Origin: Crambe crambe
Lineage: Eukaryota; Porifera; Demospongiae; Poecilosclerida; Crambeidae
Reading direction: 5' to 3'
Length of the DNA stretch: 64,000 bases
NCBI GenBank assembly: GCA_963924555.1
Contig: OZ004583.1
Coordinates: 2,141,501-2,205,500 of the forward strand
Shown: piece by piece, positions 11,937 to 34,998 of the stretch
How the letters are laid out: every line of letters begins with the position of its first letter
Position numbering within the stretch: position 1 is the stretch's first letter
Position numbers and translations under genes: made by a program
The notes under the pieces: generated by a model
Seen by the model: only the letters and a program-made list of their open reading frames with translations
Database searches by the model: none
What the model was told of the DNA's origin: nothing

Positions 11937-12486
11937 CCAACAAGATTTTGGGAATGAAAAAAAGACAACCTTCTCTAGGGTAAGAGAGAAATCTAAAAGT
12001 GGTACAGTATTTCTAATCACCTACATATAACCATGGTTACAGTAACTCCTGTGCTATATACCTTGCTATTTTCACTGACTGTGATGACGGCATGCTTCCT
12101 ACTGACGGATGAATCCTTCTCAATCAGAATGTCACAATCTACACATAAGAAATACTAACACAATTCTCTGTGGATGGTCTTCAAGTAGTGGAATTCGAGC
12201 TTCGCAATTTTGTGCAACTAATTGATTTGATTGGTCGTAATTAAAGGGTCAGACATCCAGTACCCTCCAAGACTAAGGCAGCCATCTCTTAAAAATGACC
12301 AGTGAGCAGCAGTTATTTTCAGCTCTGTTAATTACCTTTCCTTCCCACAACAAGGTCCTTCCCAACTGGTAGAGATCTGCAAAAGCCTGTGTGAAAGAAG
12401 GTATAGCATGCTCCAGTGAATAATAGGTAGCTGCTACAGCTGAAGAGTCACACACCTGCACTCAGGAGGTTTTGAAGAAACCACAT
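3128..12486 (-). CDS. NBN: Nibrin (Nbs1), MRE11-RAD50-NBS1 DNA-break sensor subunit
   Basis: Thirteen exons: 12486-12456, 12386-12336, 12138-12062, 11769-11627, 11504-11419, 11333-11260, 10862-10638, 7342-7167, 7113-7022, 6882-4949, 4690-4454, 3624-3511, 3220-3128. All are GT-AG, phases fit, and the total is 3333 nt (1110 aa plus stop). The start MWFLQNLLSAG parallels human MWKLL. An FHA domain (about 18-100; motifs VVGRKDCDIL, SSVSRKHAV, SKFGTFING) and tandem BRCT domains (about 106-320; CTHLVM, RPIVTPSW, CIPDSEIGFAL) follow. A single 1934-bp exon encodes a disordered Ser-rich middle with an acidic run. The C-terminus keeps the MRE11-binding motif RNFKKFRK (about 1033-1041) and ends with SQDVFSLGTRRKR where vertebrates have the ATM-binding FxF/Y motif. 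In other animals nibrin recruits MRE11 and ATM to double-strand breaks in the nucleus. At 1110 aa it is much longer than the human protein (754 aa), nearly all because of the middle exon. Confidence 0.96.
3711..4172. repeat. 74-bp tandem repeat, about six copies
   Basis: Unit starts (TGACCTCTGAATAAAG) fall at 3783, 3841, 3915, 3989, 4063 and 4137. Spacing is 74 bp except one 58-bp unit that lacks a 16-bp piece. The units are nearly identical, so the array is young. It lies in the intron between nibrin exons 11 and 12. An imperfect starter unit precedes it at about 3694-3782. Confidence 0.9.
7931..8799. repeat. 20-bp perfect inverted repeat flanking 0.83 kb
   Basis: ACCCTTTACCAACCCAAGGG at 7931-7950 is the exact reverse complement of 8780-8799. 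The pair encloses the 5' flank of the membrane-protein gene within the nibrin intron. No coding frame lies between them. They could be the ends of an old inverted-repeat element. Confidence 0.6.
8172..8306. mobile_element. MITE with 25-bp TIRs and TA duplication
   Basis: The left arm begins CAGCGGTTTTCCAAAA (8172) and is mirrored at 8283-8306 with one mismatch over 25 bp. TA dinucleotides flank both ends (8170-8171, 8307-8308). The 135-bp length, TIRs and TA target site fit a Tc1/mariner-type non-autonomous element. It is non-coding. Confidence 0.75.
8916..9818 (+). CDS. Multi-pass membrane protein nested in a nibrin intron
   Basis: An uninterrupted 300-codon frame from ATG to TAA. The N-terminus is small and hydrophobic with glycines (about 3-19), followed by a charged amphipathic stretch (about 22-80). 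Then come hydrophobic segments at about 82-105, 130-151, 162-202 (probably two), 222-249 and 258-288, so roughly six membrane spans. No signal-peptide cleavage site, catalytic motif or known channel signature is evident, and I do not recognise the family. The gene is on the strand opposite to nibrin and lies entirely within the intron between nibrin exons 7 and 8 (10637-7343). It has no introns in its coding part, which would fit a retrocopied origin, although no poly-A tail is visible. Codon use and the lack of stops support a functional gene. Confidence 0.7.
   Translation: MVLGFIAAAGAALAGYGIFRGATDAGKAARRVGRGTEDTLDSIRKEVTQVRVFLTNTAWPEVNKTLVQFRGVLDRADVFLMTSTFTVKVLALFLALCAAYMTHKIISGRNFVPQWMRRRGNNFTATVENTVLQIVYSLCLLIALVLVLQLLRDLFNISWPHAIPLVVIVPSLATLVILYQHLVATVKFVLTLLRLIPYVIIKLPINMGLNPVTKGSGYMETILPLQLCMCIIYLVLYSFVPYGAYLLLDYLTQSEESVLKCLLIGYGVFCGATMMIGVLGALIIKLFIRPMWACLAIRNL
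9819..10565. other. Non-coding part of the nibrin intron (3' flank of nested gene)
   Basis: No supported exon on either strand. It is AT-rich, with an AATAAA-like signal (GAATAAACTGAATAAAAG near 10440-10458) that could end the transcript of the nested membrane-protein gene. Confidence 0.5.
10864..11109. repeat. 245-bp polypurine/polypyrimidine tract
   Basis: Nearly pure G/A on the plus strand (GGGGGAGGAAG-like units). On the nibrin coding strand this is an unbroken pyrimidine tract that ends at the acceptor of exon 7 (10862). It is low-complexity, and apparent frames in it are not genes. Confidence 0.95.
11170..11199. repeat. Homopolymer C30
   Basis: Thirty consecutive C in the intron between nibrin exons 6 and 7. 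It is one of four C tracts of 28-34 bases in this window. Confidence 0.95.
11880..11935. repeat. (CT)n microsatellite, 56 bp
   Basis: A perfect CT dinucleotide run in the intron between nibrin exons 3 and 4. Confidence 0.97.
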
Positions 12487-12970
12487 TATGTTACCATAAA
12501 CAATAAACAGCAGAGCTGGAGCTAGCAAGCTATCAGAGCAGTAATTGCATGAGGAATAGTAGAAAATCACTCTAGTTTTGACTCTAGGCCCACCATGAAG
12601 AATGGAAAAGAAACACCTATGAGATCTATCTTGTAATCTACGAATCAGAAAGTGTAGGAATACTCCTAGCAAGAAGACAGAAGGTGAAATGGTTGTCGTG
12701 TGTGTTTCCAAATAGAGCGCACCAGTTTGATGTTTGTCCCCCCGCGAGTCGCGAAATTGCCTGCCCCCGACGCATGCGTAGTCTGTGCTGTCAAGGACCA
12801 CAAAGATGTGGGGTCGTTGAGGGAGTTCATGCACAAAGGACAAGGATGAAAGTTTAGGATCAGTTTTATGTCGTAGTTGTGGAGTTATTTCGTTTGAGAA
12901 GCATTCCAAAACTACCTACAAGCCCTAAAGAGGAATTATTGAGAGAATTTGGGAAGAAAAAAGCAGGAAA
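12487..12970. promoter_or_regulatory. Shared head-to-head promoter region of NBN and KDM5
   Basis: The nibrin ATG (12486, minus) and KDM5 ATG (12971, plus) are 484 bp apart with no coding sequence between them, so their promoters must overlap or abut. The interval is locally CG-rich (12735-12785, against an AT-rich background) and holds the palindrome ACGCATGCGT at 12770-12779, one base per side from the NRF1 consensus GCGCATGCGC. No TATA box is evident. Transcription starts are not determinable from sequence alone. Confidence 0.7.
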
Positions 12971-26248
<13,278 letters not shown>

Positions 26249-26551
26249 CTCCAGTATGTATGTATGTATGTATGTCTATTTTTCTTATTATCGTATTATT
26301 TTATTTGGTATTCAGTTTGTTTATGTCATTGCTAAGAATTACTTCCAACTGTTCTTCTTTTTATGTTGTCTGACTGCATCATTAATGCTGTTGTTTTTGT
26401 TTGGTGGTGTTACTGTTTATTTGTGTTCAATCTATTGTGTTTATCATTCAAGTTATTATAATCGCTGAAAAATAATAGTATGAAAGAAAGGAGGAAATAG
26501 AATTGCAAATAAAAAGAAATAGAAAGAAAAATAATTAGAAAAGTAATTGTT
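26249..26551. other. Convergent intergenic / 3' UTR region
   Basis: Between the KDM5 stop and the SMKR1-like stop on the opposite strand. It holds a (TATG)n run at about 26255-26274 and AATAAA-type words near 26470 and 26506 that could end the KDM5 transcript. No exon is seen. Confidence 0.5.
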
Positions 26552-26978
26552 CTACTTTTTCTTTTTGCCCTTTTTCTTTTTGGTCCCTCCCCCACTCCAT
26601 TTGTATCCCCTGAATTCAAGGAATTGCACTGGTCCGTGTGCGATGTAGTAAGCATTCAACATGGCAGCATAACTGAAAGGATCAGGTACTGGGGGAGCCT
26701 TCTTTGCTGAACCTAAGCGTTTCTTCCCCTTCTTCTTGCCACCAGCCTTCTTGGTTTTTTTCTTGCCAGTCCCTGTCTTGGCTTTTTTCTTGCCAGAGCC
26801 TGTACTTTTCTTCTTCTTCTTTAGTGGCTGTAAGTGATATGAGAGTGTAAGTGATATGAGAGAATCAATGAACTATGTATGAAGCCTCTCCAGTGTCTAG
26901 TTATCTCTCTGAACAACCTATATATCTGTAGCCGGCCTAGCTATACTGCTCTCTGGCTTGCAAAGCTATGCTTACCAT
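26552..26978 (-). CDS. SMKR1: Small lysine-rich protein (SMKR1-like)
   Basis: A two-exon model. The start codon ATG (26978-26976) is followed directly by a donor (ATG|GTAAGC). The acceptor CTTACAG precedes 26827, and the second exon runs 26827-26552, giving 92 aa. The N-terminal half is Lys/Gly/Thr-rich with repeated KKK blocks. The C-terminal part YAAMLNAYYIAHGPVQFLEF followed by RGYKW and a KKKKGKKKK tail matches my recollection of the small lysine-rich protein 1 family, whose conserved core is an AAMLNxYYIAH stretch and an RGxxW motif. The molecular role of that family is not well established. It is convergent with KDM5. The conserved core is clear; the one-codon first exon is the weaker part of the model. 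Confidence 0.72.
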
Positions 26979-27373
26979 TTGTGTGCTAGGGGAAAGTTGT
27001 GGTACTGTGCTTTATAGAAGTCATCAGGTAGAATAGGCAGAACCAACCAGCTACCAGAATGGTTGATTAACTACCCTGGTACCCCATCAACTGTATACTG
27101 GACAGTAACTACACACCGTACCGGATCGCGGAGCCGAGAAGAGTTTCATACAGTTGCCATGGCAATAATATCAATCACGGTCAATTCGCGCGCGTACAAA
27201 TATATTACAATGACGTAATAGATTAGAGAGACGCGCTGTGCGCATCAATCAATATATCACTGATGGATGTCACAAACGATGTACAGTATAATACTTTGAA
27301 ATGACCTCTAATGTAGCATAACAGTGTGTGTATGTTTTTTTATCAGTTGCCTTTTTTAGTACTAGCTGGCTGT

Positions 27374-30300
27374 TTAACTCTCAGGAGATTTTGTGCTTTT
27401 AGCATTCGGTTCATTGGCCATGGTTGTTGTCACAGGATCAGTTTTGCTAGACTCACTGGCCATGGGGGTCGTCATTGGATTGGGCATATCTTTCCTGTTG
27501 CTTGCCATGGCAGTCGACAAGGGATCACTGATCTCTTTTCCGCCATCACCTCCCATAGAGTATTCCCTGATAAGCTGTGCAGCCAAATCATTAGAGGAGT
27601 CCTCTTCGTTCGATCCCCCTACGTTCCCCTCGGTGGAAGGAGGGGGGAGTAAAGGATCAATATGAGAGGCACTGTACACAACCTGAACATTGCTGGCTGC
27701 ATTTGGTTGTGAGGTTAAGAACTGCGGGCTCCCCACTTCAGGGGATGGGTTGCTCAGTTGTTCCCCAGAGGAAGTGGTGCCTACTGTTGAACCAGTGGCC
27801 CCGCTGTGTCCCCCTGGATACGCAGTGAGAAGTACTGTTGTGGTTGAGCCAACTGGCTGTCCCAATGCTTTGGCATCTCGGTCGGTTACAGTGACAGTCT
27901 GAGTGGCGTACTGTACTTCCCCAGTCTCATCTGCCAACTATAGATAAGAGGAATGATTGACCTACTGTAGATTTCAGGATGGTTGTCCATAAGGAATGAG
28001 AAATAGGTAGTGGCTTACAAGGACCTAAGAAACCCAATCCTTTTATGTCCTATTCAATCCATGCAGTTGTGTAAACCATAGGACAAACTGTATCCACCTA
28101 TTCCCCTAACCTTTCTGACAACCAAACTGAAATCTACAGTAAACAACCTTGAGGTTTTATGGTTGGTACTTTGGTAAACCACATACTTAGGCTGGGCTAG
28201 TCTAAATAAAACATTTTATACGCATTTTTATGAGAAACATAGTCATTAAAAAGGCAACTTCCATACCTGTTGAAGTCTTGCAGCTGTTTCTGCCAAGCTA
28301 GCATCAGCCAGTGTAGGCATGCCTGTCATATCACAGTCTCCCAGTCCAGTGTCCACGGTAAACACTTGCTGATTATCACCCCCTACCATCATTTCCGGGT
28401 CATCACGACCTTCGACCCCTCCCGATGCCTCCGTGATCTCATTCAGAGCTGCTGCCACTTCATCAGCAGCTGAGTCAACTGAAGCACCCGCACTAGCAGT
28501 CGTTCCCATGGTAATTTCCCCTGATCCTGAAGACCCCTGCTGTTGTTGGAGGTTATCAAGCGAAACCTGTGTGCAAGATTTATATCAGGCCAGTAAAAGG
28601 GGCGGATATGAGGCTCAACACAGAACCCACAATCCACATGGACTTGTGACCTTGTGGACTGTAACCTCTCACCTAGGTAATCACCATAAAAACTAGGTTT
28701 CATAATAAGAATAATGTTTTCTTGTAGTGCTAAATACAGGTCATAGTAATCACCAAAATAGTCATAAAATGAATGGGATCATACAAGTCAAGTAGACAAC
28801 ACCAAAAGGGGAGATAACCCACAAATTTTTGGATTATCAATAACACTAACACTACACCTTTTAGAGGGCCCTCTTTTAAACTACCTTGTAGTATGAAAAC
28901 AATAATAGTTTGTTCCACCCAATTAATAGGGGAAGCCAATCTTTCTCTCCCTCCCTACTAACCTGAAGCTGCTGTGCAACTTGAGGAGTGAGGTATTGCT
29001 GGAGTTGGTCAATGGAGAATTCAGGAAGAAGGTCCATCCTTCCATGATGGAGGTAGCAGTTGATTACAATGCGTCTCAGGGCATCGGTCCACTGAAGAGC
29101 TTTCTTCTGTTTTGGATCCCGAATGTCACTCCGCACGTTTGCCCACGGAACATCGTCTGGCCACCAGACAGGACGGACGTCATCCTTGCCCCATCCAGGC
29201 TTTCCCCGACCGGTGGAGTATTTGAGCATATTTGGGATGAAAGTTCGAAGCTGCGCTTGTGTCATTTTATGAACAGGTGTGGGGATGCCTTCGAAGACCA
29301 ATGGAGGGAGATCGAATAAAGGCTCCCCTTGTTGTGTTGTGGGAGGAGTGGTAATGGTTGGAGCTTGGTCATGAAGCGCTGCTTCCATCTCATTCACTAT
29401 AGCATTACGCTGATTCTTAACAATCGTAACAAGAGGAGCAGCCCCGAAAACTTTAAACGATGGTTCATTCTTGCCATTTCCTTTCCCGGGGCGATACATC
29501 ACAACCACAGACTGCAAACCGACACGAGCCGTTAGTTCTTCGATAGTCTCTTTGAGTTTCTTTGTAAGCTTAGAACAATGCCGTTTACGGAAGGACGGAT
29601 TTGTCTCAAACATGTGCTGTCTCTTTCGTTTGCGATTGCTGGACATAATAGCAGCTGCTGCAGCGACTCCTATTGGACCTGATTGGGCTAGACGCTGGGT
29701 GACTTCGTCCTGGTGAGTAAGTGGGTTACTCAAAAGCTCGCTGCTGTCAAAATTACTCTCTGGACTAGAAGGTGATTCTGGATCATTCAGGACGCCACTG
29801 GTATCAATATTTGATGCGTTTCCGCCAACACTTAACTCCAAATCACTGTAATTTACACTCCCAGAAAGCAATTCTCGACCACGAGATGCCATGAGGGAGT
29901 TTGTAGGAGTGGAATACGACATTTGAGGCATTTGATAGTTCCCACTTATATCGGGGATAGACACTGATGTCACTGCATTAGCTGGCATCTCTAAGCCTTG
30001 TGCATCAGTAAGCTGTTCCATGACAGTTCGTGTAAGTTGAGACGAGTGAGGGTTTGAGGCATTTACTAGCATACTTTGAGAGGAAGTCAAACTCGAAGGA
30101 AAGGTTGTGGAAGATAGGAGACTGCTGTGTGACTGAGTAGAAGACACAGCAGTATTGGTGGAGACCGAAGAGGCAATATTCATCTCCAGTTGAGCCTGAG
30201 CAGATGAAGACTGAGAAGAGGGCGTTTCGCTAGACATTATCATTCCAGTCATGGCGGGAACGGCCATATCCACAACACTACTGGCAGCTGCTTGCTCTGA

Positions 30301-30552
30301 AGGCATAGGCAATTCGACTGTTCGAGGTGCATTAGAAAGCTGGGTACTATCCAGTCCCTGCGCATCTCCTTCCACGCTAATTTCCATAGCATCCTCGGCA
30401 GCAATATTTTGGGCGCCATTTTCACTCGATAGAACAGCGTTGGGCTGGTTTTCTGCCTCAACTATTTCAACAGGGACTCCTGCGTTTATTTGGGAAGAGA
30501 AAGCACTCGCTAACTCCAGGGAGCCACTCAATGATCCTCCTCTATGTTCCAT
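27374..30552 (-). CDS. NRF1: Nuclear respiratory factor 1, DNA-binding transcription factor
   Basis: Three exons, 30552-28963, 28566-28267 and 27937-27374, all GT-AG and phase 0, 817 aa. The N-terminal 290 residues are Ser-rich and disordered. A basic stretch SNRKRKRQHMFETNPSFRKR opens the conserved NRF1 DNA-binding and dimerisation region. It continues through VFGAAPL, MTQAQLRTFIPNMLKYSTGR, KPGWGKDDVRPVWWPDDVPW and LRRIVINCYLHHGR, nearly matching vertebrate NRF1, fly Ewg and sea urchin P3A2. The last two exons are a Gln/Thr/Ala-rich activation-like tail. The family binds the palindrome YGCGCAYGCGCR as a dimer in the nucleus. It is longer than human NRF1 (503 aa) because of the extended N-terminus. 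The start is the first ATG after an upstream open frame ends, with 230 bp to the next gene. Confidence 0.95.
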
Positions 30553-30782
30553 GAGGTTTGGTGTGTGCGCAGTAGCCAGTTTCTTGGTTCAAAACGACCC
30601 ACTTTTTTTTACGTTTCCAAGATGACTCTTTGAAATAGTGCCGTGAGCATGTGCAAATCTCGAGACAGGACGTGACGTATTGGCGCGCTTTTCAATTTTA
30701 GATCAAGTTTCCGGCTCAGATATCCGGGCATTAGTCAGAGTATAAAAGAGTATAAAAGAGTCTGGCTAGTGAGCTAAAGTTT
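30553..30782. promoter_or_regulatory. NRF1 5' flank
   Basis: A short gap between the NRF1 start and the stop of the kinase-Kelch gene. It contains GTGACGTATTGGCGCGC (about 30670), a CRE-like TGACGT next to a CG-rich stretch. About 85 bp of it (30648-30735) recurs at 34842-34926 beyond the second kinase-Kelch copy, at lower identity. Confidence 0.5.
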
Positions 30783-33700
30783 CTAGTGACTTGTCCCAAG
30801 AAGAATTAGTTCCATTTCAACACTATCACTGGTGCTCTCAAAAGAATCAATACTCATGTCTTCACTTCCTGCAATAATGAGCATCTTTCCCATCCCTCTG
30901 GTAACGAGGCCTGCCACACAGAGGCAACGGGCAGACTTCAAGTGACCCCACAATTCCCAGCTCCTAGACTTGGTGTCGTAAGCATTCACCTCATCAGTCA
31001 TTTCCCCATCAGCTTTCATCCCTCCAATGAATAGAACTGTGTTCATTTCCTCAACAGCAACAAAAGCTGCTTTTGTGACTGGAAACCTCATTACCTCACT
31101 CCACGGATTAGGTAGACTGCTGTAAGATAATGAACGTTTTAGCTTCTTGGTAATACTGGAGTGTCGTTGTGTTATAAGCTGCTGCAGCCCACACATGTAC
31201 ATGGAGGTCACCTGATCCCGAACCCCATCGATACCTCCAATCGCATAGATATTCCCATTACACACAAGAGCCGAGAGTGAAGTGGGTGTGATTGGTTTGG
31301 GTAAATCCACAGTACTGCTCCACTTGAGAGTAAAGATGTCAAGTATTTCAACAGTCTTCAGGAATGCTTGTTTCTGCTGTCCTCCCATGACAATGATGTA
31401 GTTCTCAGTACTAGCAGCTGCTGCACTGTGTCGCCTTGTTGGCATTAGAGGGATACTATCCATACTCCAGGACTCAGTTTCTGTCAGGACATAAACTTTA
31501 TTGGTAACTTCGCCTTTCTCCTTTCCTCCCACTGCAACCAGATTCTCTTCAAAGATTGCTAAAGTACTGTGATAGGTGGGACATTGTGAACGCACAACTG
31601 ACCACGTGTTATCAGTGGAATTGTAGTAGCGAATGAAATTCTGCCCACTACTCCGGCAATACATTCTGGTGCCTATTACTACTGCATCACAGCCTTTGTT
31701 TATGTCACTTGGTGTGAATTTGGGAACTGGAAGCCACTGGAAACTTTTTTTTGCTAATAACATAGCACTAGATCGAGTACCCTGATTTGTAGCTCCCCCA
31801 TCAGCGACTAATCCTATAGGAGGATTTTTACCCATATACATACTAGTCTTTGTACCTAAACCTGGTGGAAACTCTTCTCCAAATTTCTCCCACTGATCTT
31901 TTTTGGTATTGTGATCATCTCTTACTTGGAGCAACTCTATGCTTTCTTGCTTCCTACTAGCAATTACTTTTAATCTCTCCTCCAGCTCTCTATAATCTTG
32001 CTTCAACTTCTCCAATTCATCAAAAACCATCTTTTCTTCTTCAGCAGTTTTCCTCACTTTATTTTCCAATTTCTTCCTCTCTTCTTTCAATATTTCAATT
32101 TCAGCATGTGCAGATTCAAGATCTTTGTGCACCCCCAATTCTTCCTGCAAGCTTTGCTCGTATTTTTTACTCTGCCTATGATGACCGAAGTAGTCACACA
32201 GTGTAGTTGCTTGTGGTCTATTGGCAGGTTCGTCTGCGATGCAACTGAGGATAATAGGTCTGAAGGGGTGATGAAAGTCTATTAAACTCAAGTGATCCTT
32301 TCTTCTCTCGTGTTCGGGGACTGAGATAAAATTATATTGGGGTTCTTTGGTGATGATATGAAAACGATCTGTAGGTTCTGGATATTTTCTGGTCACTATC
32401 TGGATGGTAAGGACTCCAAGAGAAAAACAGTCAATCTTGTCTGTATGCACTTTCGATGAGACCTATATTATCATGATAAAAGTTTGATTAAGAAGGCAAG
32501 AATGGTTAGTAGTTGTAGGTTATTAAGCTGTATGAATGGTGAGTAGCAATAGTGTACTGGTTCTCTGTAGTACAGTTAGCTAGTACACCTCAGTTATCCG
32601 GATTTAGAAATAGTGCTACAAGCAATTTTAATGGATTTTAACAATACCAGCCCATAAACTATACAACACAGCATAACCACAACACTATTATTTTAATGTA
32701 CTTCACTTATCTGGACATCCAACATAAAGTAGGTCAGGTAACTACTCTATCTACAAATGTGGGTATACAGGTAGTAAAGGATCATAACTAACACATTTTT
32801 TTGATAATTTTTTATCACAACTCTATATGTGGAAATCCACTATGCATTATAACACAGCAACTACTAACTTGATGTGTCACTTTGATTTGTGACTGCATGG
32901 TTAATTTCTTAATCATAGCACTCCAATAGGGTCTCAGGCCTGAATGCTAATTCTAAATTCCTTCACCACCGCCTGACTGATTTTTGTCAAAACAAATTTG
33001 CTACATGCTAAATGATGCGTATATATATATATATATAGTGCAGCATATACATAGTGCCCTTTACAGTCTCAGCAGGACTTGCAACATTAGATACATCATA
33101 GTTGATAATGATTCTAATAATTCCCTTTATGATTACAAGTACCCTCTAGGGGGTAGCTGATGTCTCAGATATAACTAAGCTAAACAATAGATCCTGTCGA
33201 ATGTAGTGCCTTGTACCCTTTTGCTCCCTGCTAGTAAGGGGGATATGGTATACGTAGCTATTATGGAACAGTGGGATTATTATGAAACACTTTGACTCTC
33301 TTTCCAATGGGACAGTAAATTCCAAAGAATTACTGTTTTTTCTACACCTATAATAGTATTATAGATTTTACTTATAGTAACTTAAGGCTCACTGTTTCTG
33401 GAGCCATATACACATCAGCTCCTGGGACTTTTGTGACTGAACCTCCATCGCTCAACTCGTGGAGCTTGACCATTCCAAAGTCACTCAACTTTGCCCTGCT
33501 GTTGCCAATCAGCAGGACATTGTTACTTGAGAGATCTCTGTGGATAATATTGTTCAAATGCAAGAACGCTAACGCCAAAGAGATATCGTGTATAATTGTA
33601 ACTTGAATATGGAATGGAACTGGGACTTTGGAACGGGATAGGAATGTAGTCAGGTTCTCGTCCATTAGTTCCATCAAGAGAGCCGGCTGCTTGCAATCTT

Positions 33701-33980
33701 CCACCACTCCTAGGAACTGAACAATGTTGGGGTGATGGAGGTTGCTCAGAATCTCGCATTCCCTATTGAATCTGACCACAGGGAGGCGCCGATGGTACAG
33801 CTGTCTGCCTTCTTGTCCCACTCCAGGCTCCTCCTGAGCTAGCACTAAGTGGAGAATCTTGGCTGCACATATGAGATTGTCACACACGGCTTTATAAACA
33901 TTGCCATATGCTCCTGTTCCCAAGATGTCCTTGACACCTCTCTTTATCTCAACGTGTCTGAATCCTATTTTCTTGTCCAT
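30783..33980 (-). CDS. Protein kinase - coiled coil - Kelch repeat fusion, copy 1
   Basis: Two exons: 33980-33393 (196 codons, ends exactly after MAPET) and 32462-30783, 755 aa. The kinase domain is complete: glycine loop GTGAYGNVYK (21-30), lysine K41 in CAAKILH, catalytic HRDLSSNN (147-154), DFG (167-169) and APE (193-195), with the C-lobe in exon 2 (DCFSLGVLTIQI). Residues about 300-390 form a Glu/Lys-rich coiled coil. The remainder has Kelch-type repeats marked by GG pairs (AVGGKEKG, VMGGQQK, AIGGIDG, FIGGMKA). All residues for catalysis are present; substrate specificity is not predictable. The order kinase, coil, Kelch is not a common animal fusion. No signal peptide or membrane segment is seen, so it is probably cytosolic. 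A near-copy follows at 34999-38044. Confidence 0.85.
32585..32735. mobile_element. Tigger-like MITE remnant in the kinase-Kelch copy 1 intron
   Basis: Shares the words GCTACAAGCA, ATGGATTTTAACAA and CATAACCACAACACTATTAT with 54070-54352. Most of it is missing from the matching intron of copy 2, so it inserted in copy 1 after duplication or was lost from copy 2. Confidence 0.5.
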
Positions 33981-34609
33981 CTCCTCTTTTTAGTCATACC
34001 AGTGGTAGTCACTTCAAAAGAAAAAAAATTCCATGGAGTACCTATACAGCTACACAAGATTGCTAGCTAGTTAGCTATGGAAACAGCCTCTTATTATAAC
34101 CACTAGGAAACTACCTCTTTACAGTATAAAACTAGCTATAGCTACTGCAATATTATGAGCTACACAAGATTAGTTAGCTACCTGTAGCTAACTACCTCTT
34201 CATAGTAATACGGAAGAGTTATCTCACTCACCTATGTAGAAGTTGACTCTGTATGTGCAGAAGCTGCAGCCATACAAATACAGCTAGCTACATCCACATT
34301 AATTTTGTACATTCCCAACTAGATCACATGATAATTGTAAATGGATTCAGTAGTACTAGACACTTCCTGTTATAATCATTGCTATGATACCACATTCAGT
34401 AGGGTGTGTGTTAGAGAGATGATCTGGGAGCAATTAACTCCTATCCCATGCATCCACCCCCAAATCCCCTTCCCCCAATGCTCACATGGTCAGTAAATAA
34501 TTTTAATGGACAAAAGCATAAAATTTGATTACGATGTTGATTATAGAATGATAAAAATTAATGTTGGCATACTATGATACTAGAATGATAAAAAGAAACG
34601 AATTAAAAT
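33981..34609. other. Upstream region of kinase-Kelch copy 1
   Basis: No exon is seen. It is strongly similar to 38045-38694 and 55344-55936, the matching regions in the other cassette copies, so it is the conserved promoter plus TRIM 3' flank of the duplicated unit. Similarity right through the non-coding part indicates recent duplication. Confidence 0.65.
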
Positions 34610-34840
34610 ACTTGGAGTCTTTCAATCACAGATATACAAAAAACCATCCTTATCAACATTCACTCCATATGGATGCCTAAATTCGCCTTTGTTCTTCCCA
34701 GATTGTCCAAATGAGCTCCCCCATGGTGGTGTACACTTCCACATTCTGCTTTCCCCAGTTGGTTACGTAAATATATTCATCAGTGACACACACACCAGAA
34801 GGTTCCTTTAAGGAGTGGAGGAATTCACCTCTATTACTGA
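34610..34840 (-). pseudogene. TRIM-NHL 3' stub
   Basis: Matches only the last NHL repeats of the complete TRIM-NHL genes (for example the region encoding VTNWGKQNVEVYTT), with small internal deletions that break the frame. The similarity stops abruptly at 34840, where sequence related to the NRF1 5' flank begins. Confidence 0.85.
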
Positions 34841-34998
34841 GCATGTGAAAATCTCAAGACAGGAAGTGATGTTTGGCACGCTTTTCGATTTTAGACCGAG
34901 TTTCTGGCTCAGATACATATCTGGGTTGATTTCCACATTGGTTAAAGGGGTACGATAATTATGAACTTTACAAAGTATTTATTAGCTATTAGAAGTTT

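Noticed and set aside
32463-33392. Gap between kinase and Kelch parts as an intergenic region (two genes)
   Set aside because: Donor after MAPET and acceptor before SSKVHTDKIDCFSLG join in phase and complete the kinase domain in both copies, so it is an intron.
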